Shown piece after piece: positions 34,545 through 43,773 of a stretch of 64,000 bases of DNA (its first letter is position 1; every line of letters begins with the position of its first letter). Made by a program: the position numbers and the translations under genes. Source of the stretch: Hypericum androsaemum (Eukaryota > Streptophyta > Magnoliopsida > Malpighiales > Hypericaceae); NCBI GenBank assembly GCA_963995505.1, contig OZ023182.1:12206707-12270706 (forward strand), given 5' to 3'. A model generated the notes under the pieces. It did not search any database and was not told where the DNA came from. It was given only the letters and a program-made list of their open reading frames with translations.

Positions 34545-35200
34545 ATTTGTGAGATAGTATGCAGAGGGGCCATCTCCATAACAAAAATAAAATCTCCTGG
34601 TAAGTGGGGCAAACGCAATGAAATTCAAATGGTATGCCACAGAAATCGGTAGCTAGAGATGTCTTCGTATGTCGTATTAGCTTGAATGAGTAAAACAAAA
34701 ACAGACCAAAGATGAGTACCTAACAAAAAATCTAATGCATGAACCCTAAATTCCGATTAATAGACAAATCAAAGTGAAGAAAAATTTACAACAATAAACC
34801 TCATGCATGAATCCTAAATTCCTATTAAAACAAAAAAAAAACCTAAAAATCTATAGAAAATGAAACGGAATATCACCTCAAAATATTGCAGAAAGTGATT
34901 CCGACGAAAATGTCGATGAAGATGATGAACAGAAGAAGTCCGTGAGAAGAAGAGAACACCGAGAGAAGTTCTTGGCAAGTGATTTGAAAATCAAATGAAA
35001 ATGGAGTTCAAAGATCAGGAAAAAATCTCGGAGATGGTTTCTCCCTCTTTTTTCGCGCTCTCTTTCCAACCGTGAGAAAAATATATTCAAGTTTGTGTTG
35101 AAAGTACAAAATTACCTCGTCTCAATAATGACCATCAAATTCACAAGAGTGATATTTTGCCTGATCCAACGGCTATGATAAAGTCCAGAACGGTCCAGAT
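34545..35200. other. Non-genic DNA
   Basis: AT-rich with no gene recognised. The minus frame 34878-35090 is short and without homology that I can see. Confidence 0.4.
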
Positions 35201-35204
35201 TAGA

Positions 35205-35321
35205 CTTCAACATTCAAGACCTCCCCTAAAATGCTAGGCTTCTGCCTACAAAAAGTACTTGCATTAAATTGAACATCGAAACAAAAAGTCAGGTTTGACA
35301 CAGAAATAATGTAGAAATAGG
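35205..35321. repeat. Transporter-cluster flank block, left part of a split copy
   Basis: It matches 18,945-19,045 and 54,330-54,430 (phrases tctgcctacaaaaagt, ttaaattgaaca, aataatgtagaaata). The match continues after the fold-back element at 37,116-37,170 (gggggcgacgatca, aagatgccacgtgaacca). The paralogous copies give the uninterrupted empty site for that element. Confidence 0.8.
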
Positions 35322-35447
35322 GGGTAATTTTCCGGAGTGGGGTTAAAATTTCCGACAAATCCCAGAATGGGGTTGTCAGAAATTTTTTTCCCTGTCTGGG
35401 GTTGTGCTAAAAACCGCACAAAATAATGCGGTTTTATTTGCAAGAAA

Positions 35448-35499
35448 CCGCACAAAATAGTGCGGTTTTATAAAACCGCACTATTTTGTGCGGTTTTAG
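35448..35499. repeat. Local perfect palindrome in the fold-back arm
   Basis: The block aaaccgcacaaaatagtgcg is followed by its own reverse complement after a few bases, giving a stem of about 24 bp within the larger palindrome. The mirror copy is at about 36,938-36,995. It could extrude as a cruciform. Confidence 0.8.
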
Positions 35500-35584
35500 T
35501 TGGAGCCGAGGTGAGCCATTTTTAGTTGGAGCCGAGGAGCAAATGGGAGCCAACTAATAAAAGATCCAATAAAAAGATAGTCAT

Positions 35585-35652
35585 GCCATGATTCGAACTC
35601 AAGACCTCACGCTTGATAAAGCGATGCTCTAACCAACTAAGCTATGAGAACT
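35585..35652 (-). other. tRNA-like sequence, left arm
   Basis: Read on the minus strand it has an A-box-like tagcttagttggttagagc and a B-box-like gagttcgaatc about 30 bp later, with a possible D-stem and T-stem. The acceptor ends do not pair and the anticodon arm is degenerate, so I do not call a functional tRNA. It may be a pol III promoter or a captured tRNA pseudogene. Confidence 0.6.
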
Positions 35653-36782
35653 TATTGACTATACCTTTAAAATAAATTATATAATATATAATATTCCGCT
35701 ATGCATTTATACTTTACAAAATGACATTAACAAATACTAACCACCTTCCACGCCAAAAAAACTAATTAACTAAATATAATTTCAAGTAAATTCTCTACTT
35801 ACTTGATTAATAATTTTAATTTTAATTTATTAATTGATTATTATAATTAATATTATTAATCAAGAATAAATTAAATTATCTACTTACTTGATTAATAAGA
35901 TTAATTGTAATTTATTAATTGATTATTACAATTAATATTATTAATCAGTTTGTAATTTATTAATTAATTATTAAAATTAATATTATTAATCAAGAATAAA
36001 TTAAATTATCTACTTACTTGATTAATAATATTAATATTAATTTGTTAATTAATTATTACAATTAATATTATTAATTTATTATACTTGATTAATAATATTA
36101 ATTGATTATTACAATTAATATTATTAATCAAGAATAAATTAAATTCTCTACTTACTTTATTTTGTTAATTAAGTAAGTAGAGAATATTAATTAATAATAT
36201 TCATTGTAATTTATTAATTGATTATTACAATTAATTTTATTAATCAAGAATAAATTAACAAAATTAACAAAATAAAGTAAGTAGAGAATTTAATTTATTC
36301 TTGATTAATAATATTAATTGTAATAATCAATTAATATTATTAATCAAGTATAATAAATTAATAATATTAATTGTAATAATTAATTAACAAATTAATATTA
36401 ATATTATTAATCAAGTAAGTAGATAATTTAATTTATTCTTGATTAATAATATTAATTTTAATAATTAATTAATAAATTACAAACTGATTAATAATATTAA
36501 TTGTAATAATCAATTAATAAATTACAATTAATCTTATTAATCAAGTAAGTAGATAATTTAATTTATTCTTGATTAATAATATTAATTATAATAATCAATT
36601 AATAAATTAAAATTAAAATTATTAATCAAGTAAGTAGAGAATTTACTTGAAATTATATTTAGTTAATTAGTTTTTTTGGCGTGGAAGGTTGGTTAGTATT
36701 TGTTAATGTCATTTTGTAAAGTATAAATGCATAGCGGAATATTATATATTATATAATTTATTTTAAAGGTTTAGTCAATAAG

Positions 36783-36852
36783 TTTTCATAGCTTAGTTGG
36801 TTAGAGCATCGATTTAACAAGCGGGGAGGTCTTGAGTTCGAATCATGGCATG
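36783..36852 (+). other. tRNA-like sequence, right arm
   Basis: This is the mirror copy of the left-arm tRNA-like sequence, with tagcttagttggttagagc and gagttcgaatc. It differs mainly in the anticodon arm (gatttaacaagcgggg in place of gctttatcaagcgtga). The two arms point outward from the centre of the element. Confidence 0.6.
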
Positions 36853-37289
36853 ACTATATTTTTATTGGATCTTTTATTAGTTGGCTCCCATTTGCTCCTC
36901 GGCTCCAACTAAAAATGGCTCACCTCGGCTCCAACTAAAACCGCACAAAATAGTGCGATTTTATGATAAAACCGCACTATTTTGTGCGGTTTCTTGCAAA
37001 TAAAACCGCATTATTTTGTGCGGTTTTTAGCACAACCCCAGACAGGGAAAAAAATTTCTGACAACCCCATTCTGGGATTTGTCGGAAATTTTAACCCCAC
37101 TCCGGAAAATTACTCAGAAATAGGGGGCGACGATCATTAAAGATGCCACGTGAACCATCACTGTCTCGATTATTGTTTTCAACTTTCCATTTTGGTCCCC
37201 TCCATTTTGGTCGTTTAATCTAATTTGGAAGAAAACTCCAACTTTACCCTTTATGAAAAACAAATCAAAATTTTTAATAAATAAAAGTA

Positions 37290-37385
37290 GTAGTGTTCCA
37301 ACTACCCCAGAACCCAGTGAAGTGTCTCGATCAATCCGACCCCCGAGCTTCTCCTACCGGTTACCGAGGCGACGGCGACATCCAG
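37290..37385. repeat. Transporter-cluster upstream flank motif
   Basis: It matches 46,060-46,135 (upstream of transporter C), 58,714-58,790 (upstream of D) and weakly 53,520-53,575. Shared words are ccaactacc, tcaatccg, agcttc and accggttaccgaggc. It is probably part of an older duplicated gene flank. Confidence 0.6.
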
Positions 37386-37478
37386 TTTCCAAAATTTTTT
37401 GTCTTTTTAAAATTTTTTGTCTTTTTAAAAATTTTCAGTCTAATTTATGCTCCTATTATAATGGAACAATAAATTTTA

Positions 37479-38949
37479 GGGTAAATTACCCTCACATCTC
37501 TGAAGTTTGGTCAACCTCCCCCTAGGGTCCCTGACTTTTGGAAAAAGATTGTCCCGTCCCTAAGTTTTGACGATAATAGACTCTCGGGTCCCTGGCTGAC
37601 GTCATCGGCTCTTTTTTTCATTTTTGGTCATGAAAATGACCAAAATACCCTTAAACAAAAAATAATTTTTTTTACCTTCTTCAACCTTTTACCTCCCGCT
37701 CCCGCTCCCCCCCTCCTTCCCCTCTCCCCCTCCCGCTCCCTCCCCATCTCCCGCTCCCGCTCCCCCCCCCCTCCTCCCCCTCTCCCCCTCCCGCTCCCCC
37801 CCTCCTCCCCCTCTCCCCCTCCCGCTCCCCCCCCCTCCTCCCGCTCCCGCTCCCGCTCTCGCTCCCCCCCTCCTCCCCCTCTCCCCCTCCCGCTCCCTCC
37901 CTCTCCCCAATCATCACCGGAACCAAAAACAAGCTCAAAATCTGCTAATTTCAATAAATAAGAAACAGAACAACCACTGAAACAAATCCAAGCTCACAAC
38001 GAGAAGAAGAAGACGAAGAGAAGGAGGTCCCTAGTTCAAAATTGCCGGTAGGAGATAAGCGGAGATCGAAGCTCGACGGCTACGGGGAATAGATCGAGGA
38101 AATTTAGCCTAAAATGAGACCGACGGAGAGTCCCCCTAGGCGAGGACCTTGAGGACGCCGGCGATGACAACAAAGAGGAAGAATAAGAGACCGACGGTGG
38201 AGATGATCTCTTCACAGGAGCCGCGAAGCTGATGTTGGTCGGAGGAAATCTGGCGTTGGAGAGCGGTTACCGCGCCATTCTGGAATTGGAGGGCTGGACC
38301 CACTTTGACCTACCCCGTTTTCGGTGCCAACTGCGGCTGAGGATGCGGGGTGGGACTTGGAGCGGTGGAGCTCGACGGCAAGGCGGGTGATGGGGCTTCG
38401 ATCAACGGCTCAGTGCCGCGGCCGCCGGAGAGCGGAACAAGCTATTTTTCTTCGACGGCGGGGCGTACAGCTTCGACCTGGAGGACCTGCTGCGGGCGTC
38501 GGCGGAGGTGCTGGGGAAGGGCAGCGTCGGGACGTCGTACAAGGCAGGAGGGGGAGAGGGAGGGAGCGGGAGGGGGAGCGGAAGCAGGAGCGGGAGCGGG
38601 AGCGAGAGCGGGAGCGGGAGCAGGAGGGGGGGAGCAAGAGGAGGAGGGGGAGCGGGAGCGGGAGGGGGAGAGCGAGGGAGCGGGAGGGGGAGAGGGGAAG
38701 GAGGGGGGGAGCGGGAGCGGGAGGGGGAGGGGGAGCTAAAAGGTTGAAGAAGGTAAAAAAATTTATTTTTTGTTTAAGGATATTTTGGTCATTTCCATGA
38801 CCAAAAATGAAAAAAAAAGCCGATGACGTCAGCCAGGGACCCGAGAGTCTATTATTGTCAAAACTTAGGGACGGGACAATCTTTTTCCAAAAGTCAGGGA
38901 CCCTAGGGGGAGGGTGACCAAACCTCAGGGATGTGAGGGTAATTTTCCC
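37479..38949. mobile_element. Pack-MULE carrying a receptor-kinase fragment
   Basis: The inverted ends are gggtaaattaccctcacatc and, reverse complemented, gggaaaattaccctcacatc. They stay alignable through ccccctagggtccctgactt and gggtccctggctgacgtcat for about 190 bp, then into long CT/GA tracts (37,680-37,910 and 38,550-38,740). A perfect 9-bp target duplication taaatttta flanks it (37470-37478 and 38950-38958). The interior (about 38,000-38,546) is GC-rich host-derived sequence and no transposase is present. The frames through the CT/GA tracts are low-complexity and not genes. Confidence 0.93.
38430..38546 (+). pseudogene. LRR receptor-like kinase fragment (kinase-domain start)
   Basis: The plus-strand frame reads [11 protein letters not shown], then [20 protein letters not shown] and VGTSYKA. 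This is the juxtamembrane segment and glycine-rich ATP-binding loop of plant subfamily-III leucine-rich-repeat receptor kinases. It runs into the GA-rich tract immediately after YKA. A transmembrane-like segment (LLFFLFVVIAGV) reads on the opposite strand near 38,150-38,200, so the captured parent gene or genes were rearranged. With about 39 recognisable residues it can have no kinase activity. Confidence 0.85.
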
Positions 38950-38958
38950 TAAATTTTA

Positions 38959-41605
38959 TCGTAGCCATGGTTCTTTCGTTTCTTGTATTAGTGTAGGAAT
39001 TTAGATGGTTCATGGTTCTAATGCTTGTAATTTACAACCAGTTTACATGGTTTGGTTCGCGGAGATAACATGGAGCTTGGTCGAGATTCCGACACTGGTG
39101 GACAGGTAATGCCTAAACCTGTCTCTGCACGGGTAAGATACTTCTACTTATGTTTCAAACAAATTCTCGCGGTTGCAAATTTTTTTATTTTTAAAAATTT
39201 TCAAACTTAAAGTAACAACTTGAGAGCTAGGGGAGGGCTAATTGTGTAAATCGTGGATGCTCTGGGTACGTTGGATTTATAATTTTCGATGATGTAACGA
39301 TATAACGAGACTCACGTGGTATAGATTTATTTGTTAGACTATTTAGTATGGGGACATCATTGTACTAACTAATTCAAATTTGAATCATGTTGATATTTTT
39401 GAAAAGTGGCAAAATTTTCTTGAGAAATATTTAAATTGATGTGTTTTTAAAGACACGAACTCGAGAACTCTTGGTTAAACTAGAATAACGCATTCATCAG
39501 TTGATATAACTATTTAACATGTTTAATCATGTGGTTTAAACACATCAATTAAGTGTAAGAAAAAGAGAAATTTTCAGTTTACTACCATTTACTATTTAAA
39601 ATATTTAATCATGTGGTTTAAACACATCAAATGTATAAGTTTGAATGACCTGATACTTAACAACTCGAGTAGATCTCTGACCATCCACGACCAAAGGACG
39701 TCGTTTTGGAATTAATTTGGCACGCTATCTAAATACGCGAAGTGATGACTTGGCTTATTTGAAAATATTTATTTATAATTTCAAAAACCCCTTTTGGTTT
39801 ACTGAATTCACACCAATTACTGACAAAGTGACAATTCCTCTTGCTGGTGCAAGTCCATCTTGATATACCCTTCCATTCGAAATTCGAATCCCAAACTGTA
39901 TATAAAACACCTACGATGTTAGTGAGGAGCTCAAGGGGTTCCGAGACACCAACAAGCTGGGTACATTGGAACGTCAACGCCCAACGACATGAAGGTAGGA
40001 TGACTGGTAGTTTTCTGCCCACAGAGCCACGTGGGCTTTTGGAGCCGACTCGCTGGCCGTTCCATGGGAAGTAGGACGCGCCCTCTACGAAGTTCTCGGC
40101 CGTCGTGGCCTTCCGCGTCCCCGGAGGAGTTCGTAGCTATTGTCAGCTGCGGGTTCGTGGCAATTAGGCCCTTGTTGAATTAACAGGGTCTAATTAGCTT
40201 CCTGTTGCACATGCCCTTGTTGGAGCGTTTTCCAAGTCAATCATTCATTGTCTTGATTATTGTTTTCATTCGTCGTTTTATAATTTTTAACGTAAACTAG
40301 GTCCTTGAGGCATCCACAAATGTGCAAATTAGCTCGCCTCTGACTCCAACTATTGTAAAACCACGGTTTTTCGTAAAGTATTAACTTCTTTAAATTCATG
40401 AAAAATCTCAATTCTGAATCGGAATCGCTATTTAAATTAAAAAAATTTTTTTATCGTAATAATTAATATTTTTCAGAAAATATTAGTGCTAAATTTTGAT
40501 CCAACCTTTCGCATAAAGTGATAAATTTGAATACATATATTTTACAGACTTTACCACTTTGAAAAATATTTTAGGATGTTATTTTGTACTAGACTTGATT
40601 ATTTGTTAAACTTTACATTCATCATTAATTTTCTCAATTGTCTTCAAATGGTCCATGTGATCCTAGTTTTGTTGTAAAAAATATATTAATCAAGTACAGC
40701 ATTTGAATAACACTATAAGCCGAGATTTTATGTAATTTGAATATAAACATAATTTTAGAGTTAAAAAATATTTTTTTTATGGTTAAATTATCTTTATTAA
40801 AAAATAATAAGATGTACCTGGTGTATTAACGAACGTGCTCGCTAATACCACAAAAGCCCCCGATGGCTAAAGAATATAAATCTCTTTTATGTGAGATGAT
40901 TGGTATTAGAATGGTAAAAGATTAAGCACAAGCAAAATTTTTAAATAAATTCTTATTTCTTTAAGTTATATTTTTCTTTGGTCCAATAATATCATTTTAA
41001 AAGAGTTTTACTAAGGCGTTTAATTTTCTGTTAGAAAGTTATTGAATGGCAATGCTTGGTCGTTCGAAAGTCAACCTATTTCGAGGTCATATGATACCTA
41101 CCAAAGCTCCTCTTGGTAGATATCATCCGAACTTTTTTTTAAGCCGAAGAAGAGAACAAGCCGCGTGCCTTGCTGGGATGTTTTCTTTTTAATTTTTATT
41201 AAAAAAAAAAGGGTAGAGCTGACATTGTGGAATACTTTTACGATTTAATTGTACAAAATGGCCATTTAATTCGATTTTACAAACTTGAGGAATATTATAA
41301 TGTTTTATCCCGTCTTCAGTTTTGAACATTATTTTCGCTATATGTGGATATTGTATATTTGTATGATAATAAACACTGGTCATCACAATTTTTTTAGTCA
41401 AAAATGAGTATGGTCACAATTTTTTTTCCGTGTAATTGTTACTGGGGCTAAGGTTTTGATAAGTCACTCCAGTAAATTTGTGGTCCAAAAGTTAGAAATT
41501 TTAGTACAAGAGCTAATAATAGTTTGATGAAGACGGGGAGCCACCATGGCCCCTCTCATGTATAGCCTACACTGGCCACTGTAACAAAGACGGACGGTGC
41601 TCAAT
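38959..41605. other. Non-genic DNA with scattered cluster-flank pieces
   Basis: No gene recognised. Blocks at 40,245-40,345 (ggtccttgaggcatccacaa, gtgcaa, gctcgc) and 41,545-41,585 (gccaccatggcccctct, tatagcctacactgg) match the transporter flanks at 19,090-19,150 and 18,807-18,845. This stretch is therefore an expanded version of the same intergenic region, filled with insertions. A GC-richer patch at 39,900-40,170 has short frames I cannot assign. Confidence 0.5.
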
Positions 41606-41613
41606 TATATATA
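41606..41613 (+). promoter_or_regulatory. Possible TATA box of transporter A
   Basis: The sequence tatatata lies 37 bp before the ATG at 41,651, within a region that matches the upstream part of other cluster members. The distance would leave a very short 5' leader, so the true start site may differ. Confidence 0.35.
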
Positions 41614-41650
41614 GCTGTCGTCTGATGATGAGCCCAACCAAGTAAAAGAC

Positions 41651-42754
41651 ATGGATGATGGAGTGAACATGCAAGACCAGTTTACGATGAAGCTAGTTCA
41701 AGAGAATCCGACATCGTTCAGTGGAAATGCAGATACCAGAGCTACTCCCCTCGTTATTCTTAGTACTCTGGTTGTCGTCTGCGGTTCTTTTGCATCTGGG
41801 TTCGCTGTAAGCATTTCCGTTTCCTCAACTGAGCATTTCTTGAAGCACAAAATAGTTAAATTAACTACCACATAGATGTTGTGAGATAGTAATTCTAACT
41901 TAATCAGATATGTGGAATTTAAGATTTTGGAAATGAAACAGTTAGAACTTGGTAGGGAGGTCTTGTCCGACTCAATTCATGATCGCTTAATGAGATACCA
42001 ACGTTGATGTCATGTTTACTGGAGTCATTATTAGTAATTAAGTTGACTTTCATGAATAAGATATTTGTCAAATAAAACTTGCAAGGAAAAGTTGTGCACG
42101 TCCAGGCAGATAAGGAGTAATATATTGGCTATTAGCTTTTAATTTTTTTTGCAGTTAGGCTACACATCTCCAACTGAGTCAGCGATCATGGAAGACTTGG
42201 ATATGTCTGTTGCTCAAGTAAGTATTATTACTTAGTTCAGTGGTGCTTCTTTTCGTTGCTCTTCTCACAAGGGAGCTTTTTTTTTTCCTTTTTTCATTTG
42301 AGTTTCTCGTGGTCTAATGTACAAAGAGAAGGCCTAATTACGGTCATTTTGAACCGAGGGACCAACTTTTTTAGGTAGGGACTAATAGAAAAAAATCAAA
42401 ACATTGGTGTGGTAGGATTTTTAGCGGTCCAACCCTTTTGACATGGCCGAAAAATATCACACTAAGTATGTTGTATATACTGTACCGATTAATATACATA
42501 TACTTTTCAGGAAAAAATAAAAACAATGGACAGTTATGTTGAATTGATGTAATTGCTTTGTTAATCATCTAGTGATAAAGTTTCTATTTTGTAGTATTCG
42601 ACTTTTGGTTCCATCTTGACAATTGGAGGAGTGATAGGCTCACTAGTCAATGGAAAATTGGCAGATCTCATAGGTCGCAGAGGAGTAAGTTTCTAGATAC
42701 TTATAATTTTATTATTTGCCTTGGTGGTGTTTTTGACGCTTTGATGCAGGCAAT
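41651..42754 (+). pseudogene. Transporter A, exons 1-3 (displaced 5' end)
   Basis: Exons are 41651-41806, 42155-42217 and 42595-42684, plus the first five bases of exon 4 after an acceptor at 42,749. They encode the N-terminus (MDDGVNMQDQFTMKLVQENP), then LVVVCGSFASGFA, YTSPTESAIMEDLDMSVAQ and IGSLVNGKLADLIGRRG, i.e. helices 1-2 and the conserved loop 2-3 motif of an MFS sugar carrier. Exon 3 ends in a donor and exon 4 is cut off by a MULE. The missing remainder matches 10,866-16,245 on the minus strand. Joined, the parts give 18 exons and 479 codons in frame. A transcript here would run into the MULE. Confidence 0.9.
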
Positions 42755-42762
42755 ATTTTTTG

Positions 42763-43603
42763 GGAAAAATACATTCAAGTACCCTATAATTTTATGCTTT
42801 CCAAATTTAGGTCATATAATTTAAAATTATATTTTTTAGTCCAGTGATTTTTTTTTCTAGGACACCACGCAAATTTAGGTCATATAACTTAAAATTATAT
42901 TTTTTTAGTCCAGTGATTTTATTTTCTCGGACACCACGCAGTCTCAGGCAGCCCCGGCCACTTGTCTGTCCATCACCAAAAAACCCATCATCTTCTCCAA
43001 TATTAGTTGACCAAAAACCCAACAAATCTCCAAAATAGCATCGACCACGACGATACCCACCCCCACCTCCGCAGCGACTCATCCTCCCCTCCGCCATAGC
43101 TCGCCGGAGGCTTCGGCTCATGACGTGGCGAGGTACACATCGGCGATCTTGAAATCGTAGCCGTCCATCTCGACCGCGTCAGCGCAGGAGAACAGGAATG
43201 GCGCGTTGGTGGAGAGGTCGTAGCATGGGATAAGCACCGTGTCCCTAAGCGTCATTTCGCCGAACACCTTCTCGAGGATCTTCTTCTTCGTCTTGCCGTT
43301 CGTCGCCGGCGTCCGGAAAACCCGCCGGAGAAGCCCTGGAGATCGGGACTCCGCCCCGAGGAGCCTCCTCCCGTTCTGGACAACAAACGCGAGGGCCTCG
43401 CCGGAGATGTACATCAGGCGGCCGTCCCTCCCGCAGCTAAACGGCATCGCGGCGAGGATCCTGCCGGCTATACAGATTGCAACCTTTTTACTTTTTTTGA
43501 TTGCTGGGATTTGCTTGTATAAGCAAAAGTTGGAAACTTTGTGATTCTGGGAAAATTGTGGTTAATTGATGGTGTGGACCACTTATACAACGAAACATCA
43601 ATG
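42763..43603. mobile_element. Left half of a split Pack-MULE
   Basis: It starts ggaaaaatacattcaagtac, immediately inside the 9-bp flank tattttttg. A repeated end-type block (caaatttaggtcatataa, ttttttagtccagtgatttt) occurs twice, then GC-rich captured sequence. A hAT element interrupts it at 43,604. The other end of the MULE is at 16,348-16,524, beyond the inversion edge, with the reverse-complement 9-bp flank. Confidence 0.88.
43118..43447 (-). pseudogene. Captured fragment of a patatin-like phospholipase
   Basis: Patatin-like enzymes are plant acyl hydrolases of membrane lipids. The minus-strand frame reads RLMYISGEALAFVVQNGRRL, then VFRTPAT, ILEKVFGEMTLRDTVLIPCY and DLSTNAPFLFSCADAVEMDGYD. 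This matches the middle of the patatin domain, around the strand that follows the nucleophile region. The GxGxRG oxyanion motif, the GxSxG serine motif and the catalytic DGG/DGA motif are absent. The frame is open for 109 codons without an exon context of its own and sits inside the split Pack-MULE. It is GC-rich compared with its flanks and presumed non-functional. Confidence 0.83.
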
Positions 43604-43707
43604 TAGACCTGACCACGGTTCGAATTCGTTCGAATTCGAATTCATCAAAATATTAAACCATATTCGATTCTTCAAAAGACGAATCGAATACGAATTATGA
43701 ATTTTCG
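43604..43707. mobile_element. 5' part of a split hAT element
   Basis: It begins tagacctgaccacggttcga and follows the 5' end of the complete hAT at 6,161 for about 100 bp (attcatcaaaa.attaaacc, then tcgaatacgaatta). It stops at 43,707, where sequence identical to 56,362 onward begins. It is the complement of the 3' part at 16,525-17,034. Confidence 0.85.
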
Positions 43708-43773
43708 ATTTTATACAATACCAGAGAGCATATTTCCAGTGTTTTACTGCACTGCGAAGAAAATTTAACTCAC

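Larger units (their letters stand above)
35322..37115. mobile_element. Giant fold-back element, 1.8-kb palindrome with 9-bp target duplication
   Basis: Almost the whole element is one inverted repeat centred near 36,210. The ends are gggtaattttccggagtggg and, reverse complemented, gagtaattttccggagtggg. The flanks are a perfect 9-bp duplication agaaatagg (35313-35321 and 37116-37124), pointing to the Mutator group. Each arm runs from the end inward as a CCGCACAAAATA/TATTTTGTGCGG block, a GC-richer segment, a tRNA-like sequence, then a long AT region rich in ttaattgattattacaatta. There is no coding capacity. The cluster copies at 19,030-19,045 and 54,330-54,345 represent the empty site. Confidence 0.92.

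Noticed and set aside
35585..36852. A pair of functional tRNA genes
   Set aside because: A- and B-box-like motifs are clear, but the acceptor stems do not pair and the anticodon arms are degenerate. I record them as tRNA-like only.
37628..37954. Long overlapping frames rich in G, E and R on the minus strand, and the mirrored frames at 38,508-38,800
   Set aside because: They are translations of GA/CT low-complexity tracts inside the Pack-MULE inverted repeats. All three frames are open because of composition.
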